64,000 bases of DNA from an uncultured Elusimicrobiales bacterium (GTDB lineage Bacteria; Elusimicrobiota; Elusimicrobia; Elusimicrobiales; Elusimicrobiaceae): contig CALUXE010000006.1 in the NCBI GenBank assembly GCA_944324675.1, forward strand, positions 33,116-97,115, read 5' to 3'. The translations under genes were made by a program, and so were the position numbers. How positions within the stretch are numbered: the first letter of the stretch is position 1; each line of letters begins with the position of its first letter. Shown in pieces: positions 46,332-55,759 of the stretch. The notes under the pieces were generated by a model that was given only the letters and a program-made list of their open reading frames with translations, was not told where the DNA came from and did no database searches.

Positions 46332-47786
46332 ATGTTTAAACGGGTGTGTGTGGAGATAGGTTCGTTTTTTGTTAAACTCGGCAAGTCTTTAATGCTGCCG
46401 ATAGCCGTTTTGCCGATAGCGGGTCTTTTGCTTAGGCTAGGCCAGCCGGATTTGCTTAATATAGCTTTTATGTCGGCTGCGGGGCAGGCGGTGTTTAACA
46501 ATTTGTCCATAATTTTTGCCTTGGGCGTGGCGGTCGGTTTTGCCAAAGAGTCGCACGGCGCGGCGGCGATTTCGGCTTTTGTGGGCTATATCGTTCTTAC
46601 CGCCACTTTAAAGGAATTTGACGAAAATATAGATATGGGCGTGTTCGGCGGCATCATAATCGGCGTATTGGCCGGCGGGCTCTATAATAAGTATAAAGAC
46701 ATAAAATTGCCGTCTTATTTGGCGTTTTTCGGCGGGCGGCGTTTCGTGCCGATAGTTACCGGCTTTTCCGCTTTGCTTTTGGCGGTAGTATTCAGCTTTA
46801 TATGGCCGCCGATACAAGGCGTGATAAAAGGCTTCGGAAACTGGATAATAGGTTCTGATAATATAGGCTTGTTTGCTTACGGCACGGCAAACAGAATGCT
46901 TATCCCGCTGGGCCTGCATCACATTCTTAATACTTTGGTATGGTTCCAATTCGGCGACTATCAGATAATAGAGGGCGGATTGCAGGTAATCAAGCACGGC
47001 GATTTGACGAGGTTTTTTGCAGGCGATCCGACTGCGGGCGCCTTTATGGCGGGGTTCTTCCCGATAATGATGTTCGGTCTGCCCGCGGCCGCCGCGGCTA
47101 TGATAGTGGAAGCTTATAAAGCCAACAGGAAAGCGGCAAGCGGCATTTTGCTTTCCTTGGCTTTGACTTCTTTCCTGACGGGTATTACCGAGCCGATAGA
47201 ATTCGCTTTTATGTTCCTGGCCTTCCCGCTTTATGTTCTTCACGCCCTGCTTACGGGTTTAAGCATGGTGATAATGAATGTGCTTGACGTTAAGCTGGGT
47301 TTTACTTTCTCGGCCGGTTTAATAGACTATCTTTTAAATTACGGCATAAGCACCAATCCGCTTATACTTATCCCCGTAGGCTTGGCTTACAGCGTGGTAT
47401 ACTTCTTCCTGTTCCGTTTCGTTATAAGGAAATGGAATTTGGCCACGCCCGGCAGAGAAGATAAAAAGGAAGGGGAGCTTTCCAAAGTAGAAACCGCCCC
47501 CGCCGCCGTTAAGGAAGAGGCGAAAGCCGAGCCCGCCCCAAGCGAAGGTACGCAAAGAGCCCGCCTTTATTTGGAAGGATTGGGCGGGTCCGGCAACATA
47601 AAAGTTTTGGGCGCCTGCGCTACTAGGCTTAGGGTGGACATAAACGACAATTCGCTCGTAAAAGAAGATATCCTTAAACAGGCGGGTGCGCGCGGAGTGC
47701 TAAATAAGATGAGCGGGCACGTGCAGGTTATAATAGGGCCCGAGGCGGATATTATATCCGACGAGATAAAGGCTTTAATCAAATAA
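46332..47786 (+). CDS. nagE: GlcNAc PTS permease IICB
   Basis: NagE imports and phosphorylates N-acetylglucosamine. The 484-residue protein has the glucose-family IIC domain (about residues 1-385; LMLPIAVLPIAGLLLRLGQ, AKESHGAAAISAF, GLHHILNTLVWFQFGDYQ, FLTGITEPIEFAFMF) and a C-terminal IIB domain (about 410-484) with the phospho-Cys C429 in GACATRLRV. No IIA domain is attached, and that function is supplied by the fusion encoded just upstream. AAGGAG sits 9 nt before the ATG. The substrate is GlcNAc by context with nagB and nagA. Confidence 0.93.
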   Translation: MFKRVCVEIGSFFVKLGKSLMLPIAVLPIAGLLLRLGQPDLLNIAFMSAAGQAVFNNLSIIFALGVAVGFAKESHGAAAISAFVGYIVLTATLKEFDENIDMGVFGGIIIGVLAGGLYNKYKDIKLPSYLAFFGGRRFVPIVTGFSALLLAVVFSFIWPPIQGVIKGFGNWIIGSDNIGLFAYGTANRMLIPLGLHHILNTLVWFQFGDYQIIEGGLQVIKHGDLTRFFAGDPTAGAFMAGFFPIMMFGLPAAAAAMIVEAYKANRKAASGILLSLALTSFLTGITEPIEFAFMFLAFPLYVLHALLTGLSMVIMNVLDVKLGFTFSAGLIDYLLNYGISTNPLILIPVGLAYSVVYFFLFRFVIRKWNLATPGREDKKEGELSKVETAPAAVKEEAKAEPAPSEGTQRARLYLEGLGGSGNIKVLGACATRLRVDINDNSLVKEDILKQAGARGVLNKMSGHVQVIIGPEADIISDEIKALIK

Positions 47787-47804
47787 AGACTTTAAGGTGA
47801 GGGT

Positions 47805-48593
47805 ATGAGGATTATAGAAAGCGAAAACGATATAGGCTTTATTACCGCCGCTTACGTAAAGAAACGCATCAACGAAGCGGGCGGGAGGATAGTTCTCGGT
47901 TTGCCCACCGGGGGCACTATGGAGAGTTTTTACAAACACCTGGTGGAGTTTTGCGCTAAGGGCGAGCTGAGTTTTAAAGAGGTCGTTACTTTCAATTTAG
48001 ACGAATATATCGGCCTGCCGCGCGGCGATAAAGAAAGCTACCGCAGCTATATGAACAGCCGTCTGTTCGATATGGTGGATATAGAGCCAGCCAATATACA
48101 CTTCCCCGATGTTTACGCCGAGGATTTGGAAAAAGCGGGGCTAGAGTACGACAAAAAAATAGAGAGTTACGGCGGTATAGACATTTTTTTGGGCGGAGTC
48201 GGGCGCAACGGGCATATAGCATTTAACGAAGCGGGCACGCCTTTTGACGCGCCGACTCATAAAGTGGAACTTAGTGAAAGCACCCGCAAAGCCAATTCCC
48301 GCTTTTTCAATAACGATATTAACGCCGTACCCAAATACGCTTTTACGATGGGTATGGGCACTATATTGAAATCTAGGGAAATAATAATACTGGCCAGCGG
48401 CGAGAAAAAATCCGAAGCCCTTTACCGCGCTGTTGAAGGCCCCGTTTCCCCGCAATGGCCGATAAGCGCTCTAAGGCTGCATAATAACAGCTATATAGTG
48501 GCCGATCCCAAGGCTTTAAGCCAAGTCAGTACTGCAGGCAAGAAGCGGTTTTCGGTATGTTCCTTCGGGGATTGCCAAGGCGGCTGTAAGTAG
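47805..48593 (+). CDS. nagB: Glucosamine-6-phosphate deaminase
   Basis: NagB converts glucosamine-6-phosphate to fructose-6-phosphate and ammonia, the entry to glycolysis. The 262-residue protein carries GLPTGGTM (phosphate-binding), NLDEYIGL, and GRNGHIAFNEAG with the catalytic His and acidic residues, and a normal length. AAGGTGAGGG precedes the ATG. It lies between nagE and nagA, with 18 nt and 2 nt gaps. Confidence 0.96.
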   Translation: MRIIESENDIGFITAAYVKKRINEAGGRIVLGLPTGGTMESFYKHLVEFCAKGELSFKEVVTFNLDEYIGLPRGDKESYRSYMNSRLFDMVDIEPANIHFPDVYAEDLEKAGLEYDKKIESYGGIDIFLGGVGRNGHIAFNEAGTPFDAPTHKVELSESTRKANSRFFNNDINAVPKYAFTMGMGTILKSREIIILASGEKKSEALYRAVEGPVSPQWPISALRLHNNSYIVADPKALSQVSTAGKKRFSVCSFGDCQGGCK

Positions 48594-48595
48594 TT

Positions 48596-49699
48596 ATGAA
48601 AATATATTCCAACGCTTTAATTTGCCAGGGCGGGAAGATTATTGAGGGCTCTTTGGCGGTGAAAGAAGGTTTCGTCGCGGAGATAATACCCGCCGGCGTC
48701 GTTTTGCCTAGCGGCGAAGTTAAGGACGTTAAAGGCAATTATATAATGCCCGTCTTTATAGATACGCATATACACGGCTTTGGCGGATACGGCACCGACT
48801 GCTTGGACGGGCGTGAACTTTTAAAAATGTCTGAGCTCTTGGCAAAGAGCGGCGTTGGAGCCTTCGCCCCGACGATATATCCCAATGAGCCAAAAGCGAT
48901 GATAAAAAATATAGAGGCGATGGCGGAATATATCGGGCGGGAAAAGGGCGCCAAGATTATAGGGCTTCATATAGAGGGGCCCTTTATTTCGCCCAAGAAG
49001 CTCGGCGTAATGAAGCCCGAGGCCGCGGCCAAACCCGATTTGGATTTAATGAAAGCTGTATACGAAGCGGCGCGCGGCAAAATATGCGCGATGACTTTGG
49101 CGCCCGAACTTGACGGTATAGAAAAAATAATAGATTTCTGCCTTGAGCGCGGCATTATCCCGCAGGTCGGCCATACCGACGCGAGTTATAAGGAAGTTTT
49201 AGCCTCTGGCAAATTAAGCCACGCCACGCATCTATTTAACGCGATGCGCGGGATAGGGCGCCGGGATCCCGGCGCGGCGGGCGCGGCGCTGCTTGAGGGA
49301 AACTTCAGCTTTGAGATTATAGCCGACGGCGTACACGTTTGCCCGGAAATAGTCAAAATGGCGCTTAGCCTAAAAGACAAGAGCAAAGTCATTTTGGTTA
49401 CCGACGCTTTAAGGCCCGCCGGTACGCAAGGTGGGCTGGCCAATAATGAGGAAGTTTCGCTTGAAGGCGGGGTTTTCCGCCGCGTAAGCGACGGCGTGGT
49501 GGCGGGATCCGCGTTGACGATGCTCAAGGGCGCGGAGAATTTAAGCAAATGGGGAATGGGTGTTGGCGGGGCGGCTATGGCCGCCGCGGAAAACCCCGCC
49601 CGTCTGCATAAACTGGATTTTGGCATATTGCAAAGCGGCAAGCGCGCATATTTTAATATAATAGATAGAGATTTCAACCTTTTGGAAACAGTAATGTAG
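48596..49699 (+). CDS. nagA: N-acetylglucosamine-6-phosphate deacetylase
   Basis: NagA removes the acetyl group from GlcNAc-6-phosphate, feeding NagB. The 367-residue amidohydrolase has the DTHIHGFGGYGTDCLDG metal motif, HIEGPFISPKKLG with the catalytic Glu, VGHTDASY and ATHLFNAMR, and VTDALRPAG with the catalytic Asp. The N-terminus is normal. ATG is 2 nt after the nagB stop and the stop lies 1 nt before the GT2 gene. Confidence 0.95.
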   Translation: MKIYSNALICQGGKIIEGSLAVKEGFVAEIIPAGVVLPSGEVKDVKGNYIMPVFIDTHIHGFGGYGTDCLDGRELLKMSELLAKSGVGAFAPTIYPNEPKAMIKNIEAMAEYIGREKGAKIIGLHIEGPFISPKKLGVMKPEAAAKPDLDLMKAVYEAARGKICAMTLAPELDGIEKIIDFCLERGIIPQVGHTDASYKEVLASGKLSHATHLFNAMRGIGRRDPGAAGAALLEGNFSFEIIADGVHVCPEIVKMALSLKDKSKVILVTDALRPAGTQGGLANNEEVSLEGGVFRRVSDGVVAGSALTMLKGAENLSKWGMGVGGAAMAAAENPARLHKLDFGILQSGKRAYFNIIDRDFNLLETVM

Positions 49700-49700
49700 T

Positions 49701-50741
49701 ATGACGGAACTTTCTATTTGCATACCCACTTGCAACCGTGCGGAATATCTGCCGGTAATGTTGGACAGTATTTTCAAACAAGCCGTATTCGACGGGGTGG
49801 AAGTAATCGTAAGCGACAATAACTCTTACGACGACACCGCACGCGTGGTGAAAGAATATCAGGCTTTGTATAAGAATTTGTTTTATTACAAGAACGACAT
49901 TAACGTCGGCTTTGACAGGAACGTCTTAAACTGCATAAGCCGAGCCAAAGGCAAATACTGCTGGATACTCGGCGACGACGACGCCTTATTGCCCGGCTCT
50001 ATCGGGTTTGTAAAACATCATATAAAAAGCGGATACGATTTTTATACCTGCGGTCTTAATCTGTGCGACAAGAAAATGAGGTTTTTGGATTATTGGGCTT
50101 TGACGCGCGGAGTAAAGGACGGCAAAATAGTACATATGGGCAGCGACGCCGAACTTATACGCTATCTCAAGGCGGTAGTGAGCAACGGAGGTTTGTTCGG
50201 GTATATAGGCAGCTGTATTTTTAGCAGGTCTTTGGCTTTGAAGGTTAAAGGAAGCCAGCGGGTGAGCGGACTTAACTGGATACACGTGTATCTTATGTGG
50301 TCTTTTAAGAATTTCAACGCCAAATTCAAGGTGCTTAAAAGGCCGCTGGTGAATTTGAGGACGCAGAACGATACTTTAATCAGGGAGCGCTCTTTGATTT
50401 TCAGGCTTACGGCCGAGCTTAAGGGGCTGTATATCATAGCGGAAGAACTGTTTAGAAATCAGCCTAAGGTAAAAAACGCGTTTTTGGGCGCGGTTAAGAG
50501 GTATATGGCGCCATCTTCGATACCGCCTTTGTTCGCGCTTAACAAAAACGAACGCAAAGACTGGCCGGAATTTTGTACCTGGCTGTGTAAATATCCCTAT
50601 TCCAAGAGTTTTAAGAGACGTCTTAATTCGCGCTGGCGCGTCAACCCGATGTATTTCGTCAGGCTGGTGGTAAATATGCCCGCGTTATCTTTTTTGAAAA
50701 GGCCGCTTAAAAAACTAAAGAACGCCGTTTTCGGCGCTTAG
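49701..50741 (+). CDS. Family 2 glycosyltransferase in the nag operon
   Basis: The 346-residue protein starts with a GT2 fold: ELSICIPTCNRAEYLPVML, VIVSDNNSYDDTARVV, INVGFDRNVLN and a DDD metal site (LGDDDALLPGS). The C-terminal half is basic (KRRLNSRWRVNPM). Since the gene follows nagA by one base and precedes the operon terminator it is co-transcribed with GlcNAc uptake, which suggests but does not prove use of a GlcNAc-derived donor. A specific product is not assignable. Confidence 0.87.
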   Translation: MTELSICIPTCNRAEYLPVMLDSIFKQAVFDGVEVIVSDNNSYDDTARVVKEYQALYKNLFYYKNDINVGFDRNVLNCISRAKGKYCWILGDDDALLPGSIGFVKHHIKSGYDFYTCGLNLCDKKMRFLDYWALTRGVKDGKIVHMGSDAELIRYLKAVVSNGGLFGYIGSCIFSRSLALKVKGSQRVSGLNWIHVYLMWSFKNFNAKFKVLKRPLVNLRTQNDTLIRERSLIFRLTAELKGLYIIAEELFRNQPKVKNAFLGAVKRYMAPSSIPPLFALNKNERKDWPEFCTWLCKYPYSKSFKRRLNSRWRVNPMYFVRLVVNMPALSFLKRPLKKLKNAVFGA

Positions 50742-50787
50742 ATTTAAGGCCTGCGGAAAAGTTGTCGATTTGGCTAAACCATAAAAA

Positions 50788-50814
50788 CCCCGTCCGATAA
50801 GGACGGGGCTTTTT
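50788..50814 (+). terminator. Terminator of the GlcNAc operon
   Basis: CCCCGTCC (50788-50795) and GGACGGGG (50801-50808) form an 8-bp stem with loop GATAA, followed by CTTTTT. Strong intrinsic terminator. Confidence 0.88.
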
Positions 50815-50829
50815 GTTGTCACAAATAAC

Positions 50830-52245
50830 TTAATAGTATGGCGTAAGCAGTTTAAATACATTTCTGATAAGAAGCGGGCCGAAGGGGTATTTTTTCTCGC
50901 GCGCCAAAACGGATTTGCTTTTCTTTGATTTAATTATTTCGTTTAGTTTTTCTACAAATTCTTTATCTATTATTTCCATATTAGCCTCGAAGTTCAGCTT
51001 GAAACTTCTCACGTCCCAGTTGGAGGAACCTATAAAAGCCCAAACATCGTCCACGGTCATAATTTTACTGTGGTCAAAAGGCGGCTCTTGCCGATATATT
51101 TTGACGCCTTTTTTGATCAGACGGTTGAAATTGGCCTGCATAGCCCAATCCATACCGAAGATATTGCTCTTTTGCGGGAGTATTATTTCCGTATCTATGC
51201 CGCGCATGGCGGCAAGTTCCAGAGCGGTAAGAATATTGTCTTCCGGCAGGAAATAGGGCGTGACTATTTTGATGTTTTTTGTCGCGCAGTTTATCGCGCC
51301 AAGCGCCATAAGTTCCACTTTGCCGTAATCGCCGTCGGGCCCGTCGGGTATGGCGCGGCATAGGCATTTGCCCGGAAGATAATGTTCGTCTTTTAACAGA
51401 ACGGGTTTGAAAGGTTGTTTGCGCGAAAATATCCAATCTTCCATAAATATCCGCACTATTTGCGATATCACAGGGCCTTCTATCTTAAAGGTGGTATCCT
51501 GCACGGGCTCTTTGGGGTGTGTTTTCAGCAAATTCTCTTTGGCGATGTTCATTCCGCCGAAGAAAGCGGTATGGCCGTCTATCACCATTATTTTTCTGTG
51601 GCTTCTTAAATTGACAAAAGGCAGGGCGGAGGGTTTTCTTGACGGGAGGAATACGGCGAAATCCGCACCTTTGACTTTCTTTATTTCTTCCGTTATATTG
51701 GGGCGGCTGTAATTTAGGCCGACGCCGTCTATTATTATTTTGACGGCCGCGCCGTTTTGCGCGGCCTTGGCGGCGGCCTTTAAAATCGCCCGGCCCGCTT
51801 GGTCATTGTTAAATATATAGCTTTCTATCAGGACTTCTTTTTCCGCTTTTTCTATGGCGGCGCACATTTGGGGATAGGCTTCGTCGCCGTTGATTAAAGG
51901 CGTTGCTTTGTTGCCCAAAGCGAAAAGCTGCGGGTGGATGCTGTGCCCGAGCCTTAACATTTGCAGCATGGCGGGCGGTATCTCTTTTTGAATTTCGTCG
52001 GGGCTTTTGCCGGTTATTTTGAGAATGTCTTGGCGCGGGTTCTTGAGTTTTATGGCTTTGCGTTTTATTCTGTTTATGCCGAAGGTTATGTAAATTATGC
52101 TGCCCAACAGCGGCGTCAGCCAGACGAGGCCTATCCAGCCTATGGAGCTTTTAACGTCGTCTTTAAAAAGCAGAATGTGTATGGTTACGCTTAATTGAAG
52201 CAGCAGATATAAAATACCCGCCTCGCTTAAAGAAAATATGTCCAT
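50830..52245 (-). CDS. cls: Cardiolipin synthase (PLD superfamily)
   Basis: The 471-residue protein has two N-terminal membrane helices with the PLDc_N motif (IGWIGLVWLTPLLGSIIYITF) and two phospholipase D HKD motifs: SHRKIMVIDGHTAFFGGMN and DHSKIMTVDDVWAFIGSSN. It condenses phosphatidylglycerol (or related lipids) to cardiolipin at the inner membrane. Length is typical (about 480). Which of the ClsA/B/C types cannot be said. It is divergent from the CNNM gene and monocistronic. Confidence 0.92.
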   Translation of the reverse strand: MDIFSLSEAGILYLLLQLSVTIHILLFKDDVKSSIGWIGLVWLTPLLGSIIYITFGINRIKRKAIKLKNPRQDILKITGKSPDEIQKEIPPAMLQMLRLGHSIHPQLFALGNKATPLINGDEAYPQMCAAIEKAEKEVLIESYIFNNDQAGRAILKAAAKAAQNGAAVKIIIDGVGLNYSRPNITEEIKKVKGADFAVFLPSRKPSALPFVNLRSHRKIMVIDGHTAFFGGMNIAKENLLKTHPKEPVQDTTFKIEGPVISQIVRIFMEDWIFSRKQPFKPVLLKDEHYLPGKCLCRAIPDGPDGDYGKVELMALGAINCATKNIKIVTPYFLPEDNILTALELAAMRGIDTEIILPQKSNIFGMDWAMQANFNRLIKKGVKIYRQEPPFDHSKIMTVDDVWAFIGSSNWDVRSFKLNFEANMEIIDKEFVEKLNEIIKSKKSKSVLAREKKYPFGPLLIRNVFKLLTPYY

Positions 52246-52393
52246 TATCTATACCCCCGTATATCCTGCTGAATAAAGTATAGCTTAAAGAAAGCAAAAA
52301 AACATCGTCTTTATCAAAGAAGGGCTTTTTAAGGCCGAACGCTTGGCTCGCTCGCCCTTGTCAATACGACGTAAATTTACAATAATATACTAT

Positions 52394-53686
52394 ATGGTTC
52401 TATTGATAATCGCTATAATGTTGGTCTTAAACGCGCTGTTTGCCGCTTATGAAATGGCGCTGGCTTCAGTCTCAAAGACAAAGCTTTCCGTACTCGCCGC
52501 CGATAAGAAAAAGGGGGCCAAATCCGCCCTTTTTATGAAGGAACACATAGAAGGTTCCTTGGCGGTAGTTCAAATAGTAATAACGCTTGTGGGCGCCGTT
52601 GCCGCGGCCGCGGGCGGCGCTGGTGCGGACGAGAAAATGTCTCCGATTCTGCAAAACATATTGCCTATATCCAAAAGAGTGGCCGACGCGCTTTCGGTGA
52701 TTCTTGTGGTTTTGCCGCTAAGTTTCATAACGATAGTATTTGCGGAGCTTACGCCTAAAACTTTCGCGATAAAAAATAACGAATTTGTCGTTTTGACTTT
52801 TTCCCCGATAATAAGAGTGCTCTACACGATATTATCGCCAGTCGTCTCCGTTATGGAGGCTATAGTGTGTTTCCTTACCAGAAAATCGGTTAAAAGCGGC
52901 GACGATCCGAACGCATCCAGAACGGCGGCTTTGGAAGATTTGCGCGCGGCGGCTTCGGTGGCGTCGTCTTCAAGATTGTTCGGCAAGACGGAGGAGAAGA
53001 TAGTTCTTGCCAGCGCTATGTTCTGCAGCCGCAAAATAGGGGAAATACAAATCCCGCTCGATCACGTCTATATGCTTTTTGCCGAGGACAGCATCGGCGA
53101 AACTTTCATAAAGGCTCATTTGGATATGCACACTCGCTTCCCCGTATACGAAAAGAAAGAAGATCCGCAAAGCATAATAGGATATCTTAATTTCAAAGAT
53201 ATTTTTATGGCGACTAAAACTTCGCCCGAAAGCAAAGCAACCGCACGTTCGATACTGCGCCCCATAATGCGCCTTGAGGCCGATATGACGATATCGCAGG
53301 CCTTGGAAAAGATAATGAAAGGCCGCCAGCATATATGTCTGGTCTGCGCGGGCGGGAAAATTACCGGGATAGTAACCTTGGAAGATATTTTTGAGGAGCT
53401 CGTCGGCGAGATAGAAGACGAATACGATTTCTTCCCGATGTATATCAGGACTTTCGGCAACGGGCTTGTCGTAAGTTCGACTTCAAAGATGACAGATGTT
53501 TTTAAGGCTTTGTCTTTGAGCGTGCCCCAGGATTTGCAGGCTGATATGACGATGGAAAAATGGGCCGAACTTAAAACGGGAACGACCATAAAAGGCAATG
53601 GCAAGATATTAGGCGACGGCCTTTATGCCGAACCGCGAAAATTCCGGCGCAAAAAGGTAATGGAGTTTTTGGTTACCAAGGCTTAG
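52394..53686 (+). CDS. CNNM/CBS-domain hemolysin-family transporter
   Basis: The protein has the CNNM transmembrane domain (about residues 1-170; ALFAAYEMALASVSKTKL, FITIVFAELTPKTFAIKN), a CBS pair (about 200-330, containing RFPVYEKKEDPQSIIGYLNFKD and ICLVCAGGKITGIVTLEDI) and a CorC_HlyC C-terminal domain (YDFFPMYIRT onward). Members are linked to Mg2+ or Co2+ efflux and envelope tolerance. I set the start at ATG 52394 (430 residues). An upstream TTG 52343 in frame would add an unusual basic tail (MARSPLSIRRKF), and no clear Shine-Dalgarno exists for either choice. Followed by a terminator. Confidence 0.87.
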   Translation: MVLLIIAIMLVLNALFAAYEMALASVSKTKLSVLAADKKKGAKSALFMKEHIEGSLAVVQIVITLVGAVAAAAGGAGADEKMSPILQNILPISKRVADALSVILVVLPLSFITIVFAELTPKTFAIKNNEFVVLTFSPIIRVLYTILSPVVSVMEAIVCFLTRKSVKSGDDPNASRTAALEDLRAAASVASSSRLFGKTEEKIVLASAMFCSRKIGEIQIPLDHVYMLFAEDSIGETFIKAHLDMHTRFPVYEKKEDPQSIIGYLNFKDIFMATKTSPESKATARSILRPIMRLEADMTISQALEKIMKGRQHICLVCAGGKITGIVTLEDIFEELVGEIEDEYDFFPMYIRTFGNGLVVSSTSKMTDVFKALSLSVPQDLQADMTMEKWAELKTGTTIKGNGKILGDGLYAEPRKFRRKKVMEFLVTKA

Positions 53687-53720
53687 CCGTAAACAGCTTT
53701 TAATTTGATTGGCAGAAATA

Positions 53721-53754
53721 AAACCCCGCTTTCGGCTTGGCCTAAGCGGGGTTT
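53721..53754. terminator. Bidirectional terminator after the CNNM gene
   Basis: AAACCCCGCTT (53721-53731) and AAGCGGGGTTT (53744-53754) make an 11-bp stem. It would end the CNNM transcript and also the convergent SemiSWEET-like gene. Confidence 0.82.
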
Positions 53755-53793
53755 AAATTGCAAGGCCTGCGTTGGCGGCTGAACGGAATAATT

Positions 53794-54105
53794 CTATTTA
53801 TGAGCCGCGGCGGCTTTCTTTTCCAGTATTTCTCTTCTGTGTTTGCGGAATACGTCTATGCGGGAATTGCGTATCATAAGTATAATGTCAACAAGCACCA
53901 TCAGGAAGTTGAGAACATAAAGCCAAAAGACCAAATCAAAACTGTAAAGCACTTTGTGTATCATACCGCAGATATAGGCAAGTTCTATGGTAATCATAAA
54001 TAGGAAACTCTTGCCCGCGGCCGTTTTTGTTTTAACGGAGCGGTAAATGTTAAAGGGCCAAGCTATGCCGAAGCCGAGCATCATTAAAGCTTCAAAAATA
54101 CTCAT
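53794..54105 (-). CDS. SemiSWEET/PQ-loop-like small membrane protein
   Basis: The 103-residue protein has about three membrane helices and a PQ-loop-like motif (AWPFNIYRSVKTKTAAGKS), typical of the half-SWEET fold, which forms a dimeric sugar channel. The C-terminus is a basic tail. Length fits. It lies just outside the integrated element, on the minus strand. Substrate unknown; the fold assignment is the main claim. Confidence 0.65.
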   Translation of the reverse strand: MSIFEALMMLGFGIAWPFNIYRSVKTKTAAGKSFLFMITIELAYICGMIHKVLYSFDLVFWLYVLNFLMVLVDIILMIRNSRIDVFRKHRREILEKKAAAAHK

Positions 54106-54247
54106 ATAATAATTCCTTACTTATATTCTACATCTTTATTTGGCGCTTATTAAGCCGGGTTCTGCAGGGCTATGGCAACAGCAATAGATTTGGCGGATAA
54201 GGTTTTGGTAATTATACGTATATATTGCCTGACGGCTAAAGGATAAC

Positions 54248-54320
54248 CCCCGTCTTTTGACGGGGGGTTAAATGGTGCCCAGTACAGGGATCGAACCTGT
54301 GGCCTTTCCCATGTCAAGGG
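54248..54320. repeat. Left att site (direct repeat with tRNA-Val 3' half)
   Basis: This copy is identical over 73 bp to 62960-63032. It comprises the hairpin CCCCGTC-TTTT-GACGGGG, the encoded CCA end, and tRNA-Val bases to the anticodon stem (54273-54320). After CAAGGG the sequence diverges at 54321. It is not a functional tRNA. Two tandem 11-bp units (ATTGCCAAAAT and AATGCCAAAAC, 54387-54408) lie just inside and may be integrase arm sites. Confidence 0.92.
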
Positions 54321-54411
54321 CTGTCTGCCGGGGAACGCTATCTTTTCTCGTCGTGGAAATCCCGTTATTTTGCCACTGTTTGGGGTATTGCCAAAATAAT
54401 GCCAAAACGAG

Positions 54412-55749
54412 TTATTTCCGCGTGATTAAGACTTCTTTTAGGTTATCTACAGACAGGAAAACATATCCCTTGCCTTGTTTTTGTTTGCTGAATAAACCTA
54501 ATCGGACTAAATTTAAAAAATCCGCTCTTCCTGTAGGCCATGTGATATTATGAAGAACACTATGGCGTGCAATAGTGTATTCTCTTTGTGGATTTTTCAA
54601 AGCATTAATCAAAAGGTCTTTTTGCCGTTTGTTTAAAGTAGGCCATTTTTTGAATAAGGGTTCAGCATTTTGAAAGTCAACTTTTTTCCGGTGGAGATAT
54701 TCTTGAAACTCCTTTAATGCTTTATCAATGACTTCTAAATGAAAGTTAATGAAATACGTTAAATCATTATCGGAATATTCAGAATACAAGAAAGCCCTGT
54801 TATACTGTCCATGCATTTTAAGCACTAATCTAGAAATGGATATATACTCAAAGAGCCAGTAGTCGTTTTTAAGCATATACCAATAAAACAAAGCGCGGGC
54901 CGTACGCCCATTTCCATCGGTAAATGGGTGAATATAAGAGATGGTAAAATGCAAGATGATTGCTTTAATAATAGGATGGATAAAGGTCTGCCCATCCTCT
55001 TGGTTAATAAAACGTATCAGCTCTTCTAATCGCGGAATTACTTCTTTTCCGGGTGGGGTACGGTAGAGTACGTTTTGTTCTCCGTCCTCAATAACAATAT
55101 CATCATCTTTGGGGCTTGTTCGGAAGCAACCGATTTCTTCCGGTTTAGCAAGGGTGTGTTCGGTGATGATAGAGTGAATCTTGCGAATTAAGTCCAATGT
55201 TAACGGTTGTCGGGTGACTGTTTTGATGTATTTAATGGCTTCAAAATTATTTATGACCATCCATTCGGATTTATTGGAGGGTTTTCTATTGGAAGCAATT
55301 AATTCTTTGGCTTGTCTTCTTGTTGTTGCCGCCCCTTCAATAATACTGGAATTAGAGGCTTCTTCAATAAGAGAAGCCATAAGATACCTGCCGTTTTCGG
55401 CCTCATCTCTTAAATCTTGCAACGGCTGTACGGAACCTATACTCCGATCAACGGTATACATAATTTTTTGTGCAAGAGGGGAAACCCAAAAAGAGAAAAA
55501 ATTATGGTTTTTATCAAAAACTGGGGCCTGTATTCTTTGGGGGTAGGTATCAAAAGACCGTTTTAACCAAGCAATTTCAGGAGTAATACCTTCCGGAAAA
55601 TTTTTATATTTGAATTCACTCCAATAATCATAATCCTCCTGCCATTTTTTAGCGGCATCGGCAGGAATATTATTTAGAATGGTAAAAGCTTTTTCCCCAA
55701 GTTGAATAAGAATATCTTTTATATTGGGAGCAGGTTCTGGTATTTTCAT
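54412..55749 (-). CDS. Fic-domain protein (class II, inhibitory motif N-terminal)
   Basis: Fic proteins transfer AMP (or related groups) to target hydroxyls. The 445-residue protein has the Fic core HPFTDGNGRTARALFYW, and an N-terminal inhibitory helix of the S/TxxxE[G/N] type (SSIIEGAATT, about residue 130), which marks class II Fic proteins that are autoinhibited until relieved. A winged-helix C-terminal part follows (KDLLINALKN). Three 23-bp operator-like repeats lie upstream. It could be a stress or phage-defence effector or a toxin; the island context supports a role in element maintenance, but no antitoxin partner is evident. Confidence 0.87.
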   Translation of the reverse strand: MKIPEPAPNIKDILIQLGEKAFTILNNIPADAAKKWQEDYDYWSEFKYKNFPEGITPEIAWLKRSFDTYPQRIQAPVFDKNHNFFSFWVSPLAQKIMYTVDRSIGSVQPLQDLRDEAENGRYLMASLIEEASNSSIIEGAATTRRQAKELIASNRKPSNKSEWMVINNFEAIKYIKTVTRQPLTLDLIRKIHSIITEHTLAKPEEIGCFRTSPKDDDIVIEDGEQNVLYRTPPGKEVIPRLEELIRFINQEDGQTFIHPIIKAIILHFTISYIHPFTDGNGRTARALFYWYMLKNDYWLFEYISISRLVLKMHGQYNRAFLYSEYSDNDLTYFINFHLEVIDKALKEFQEYLHRKKVDFQNAEPLFKKWPTLNKRQKDLLINALKNPQREYTIARHSVLHNITWPTGRADFLNLVRLGLFSKQKQGKGYVFLSVDNLKEVLITRK

Positions 55750-55759
55750 ATTAATAGTA

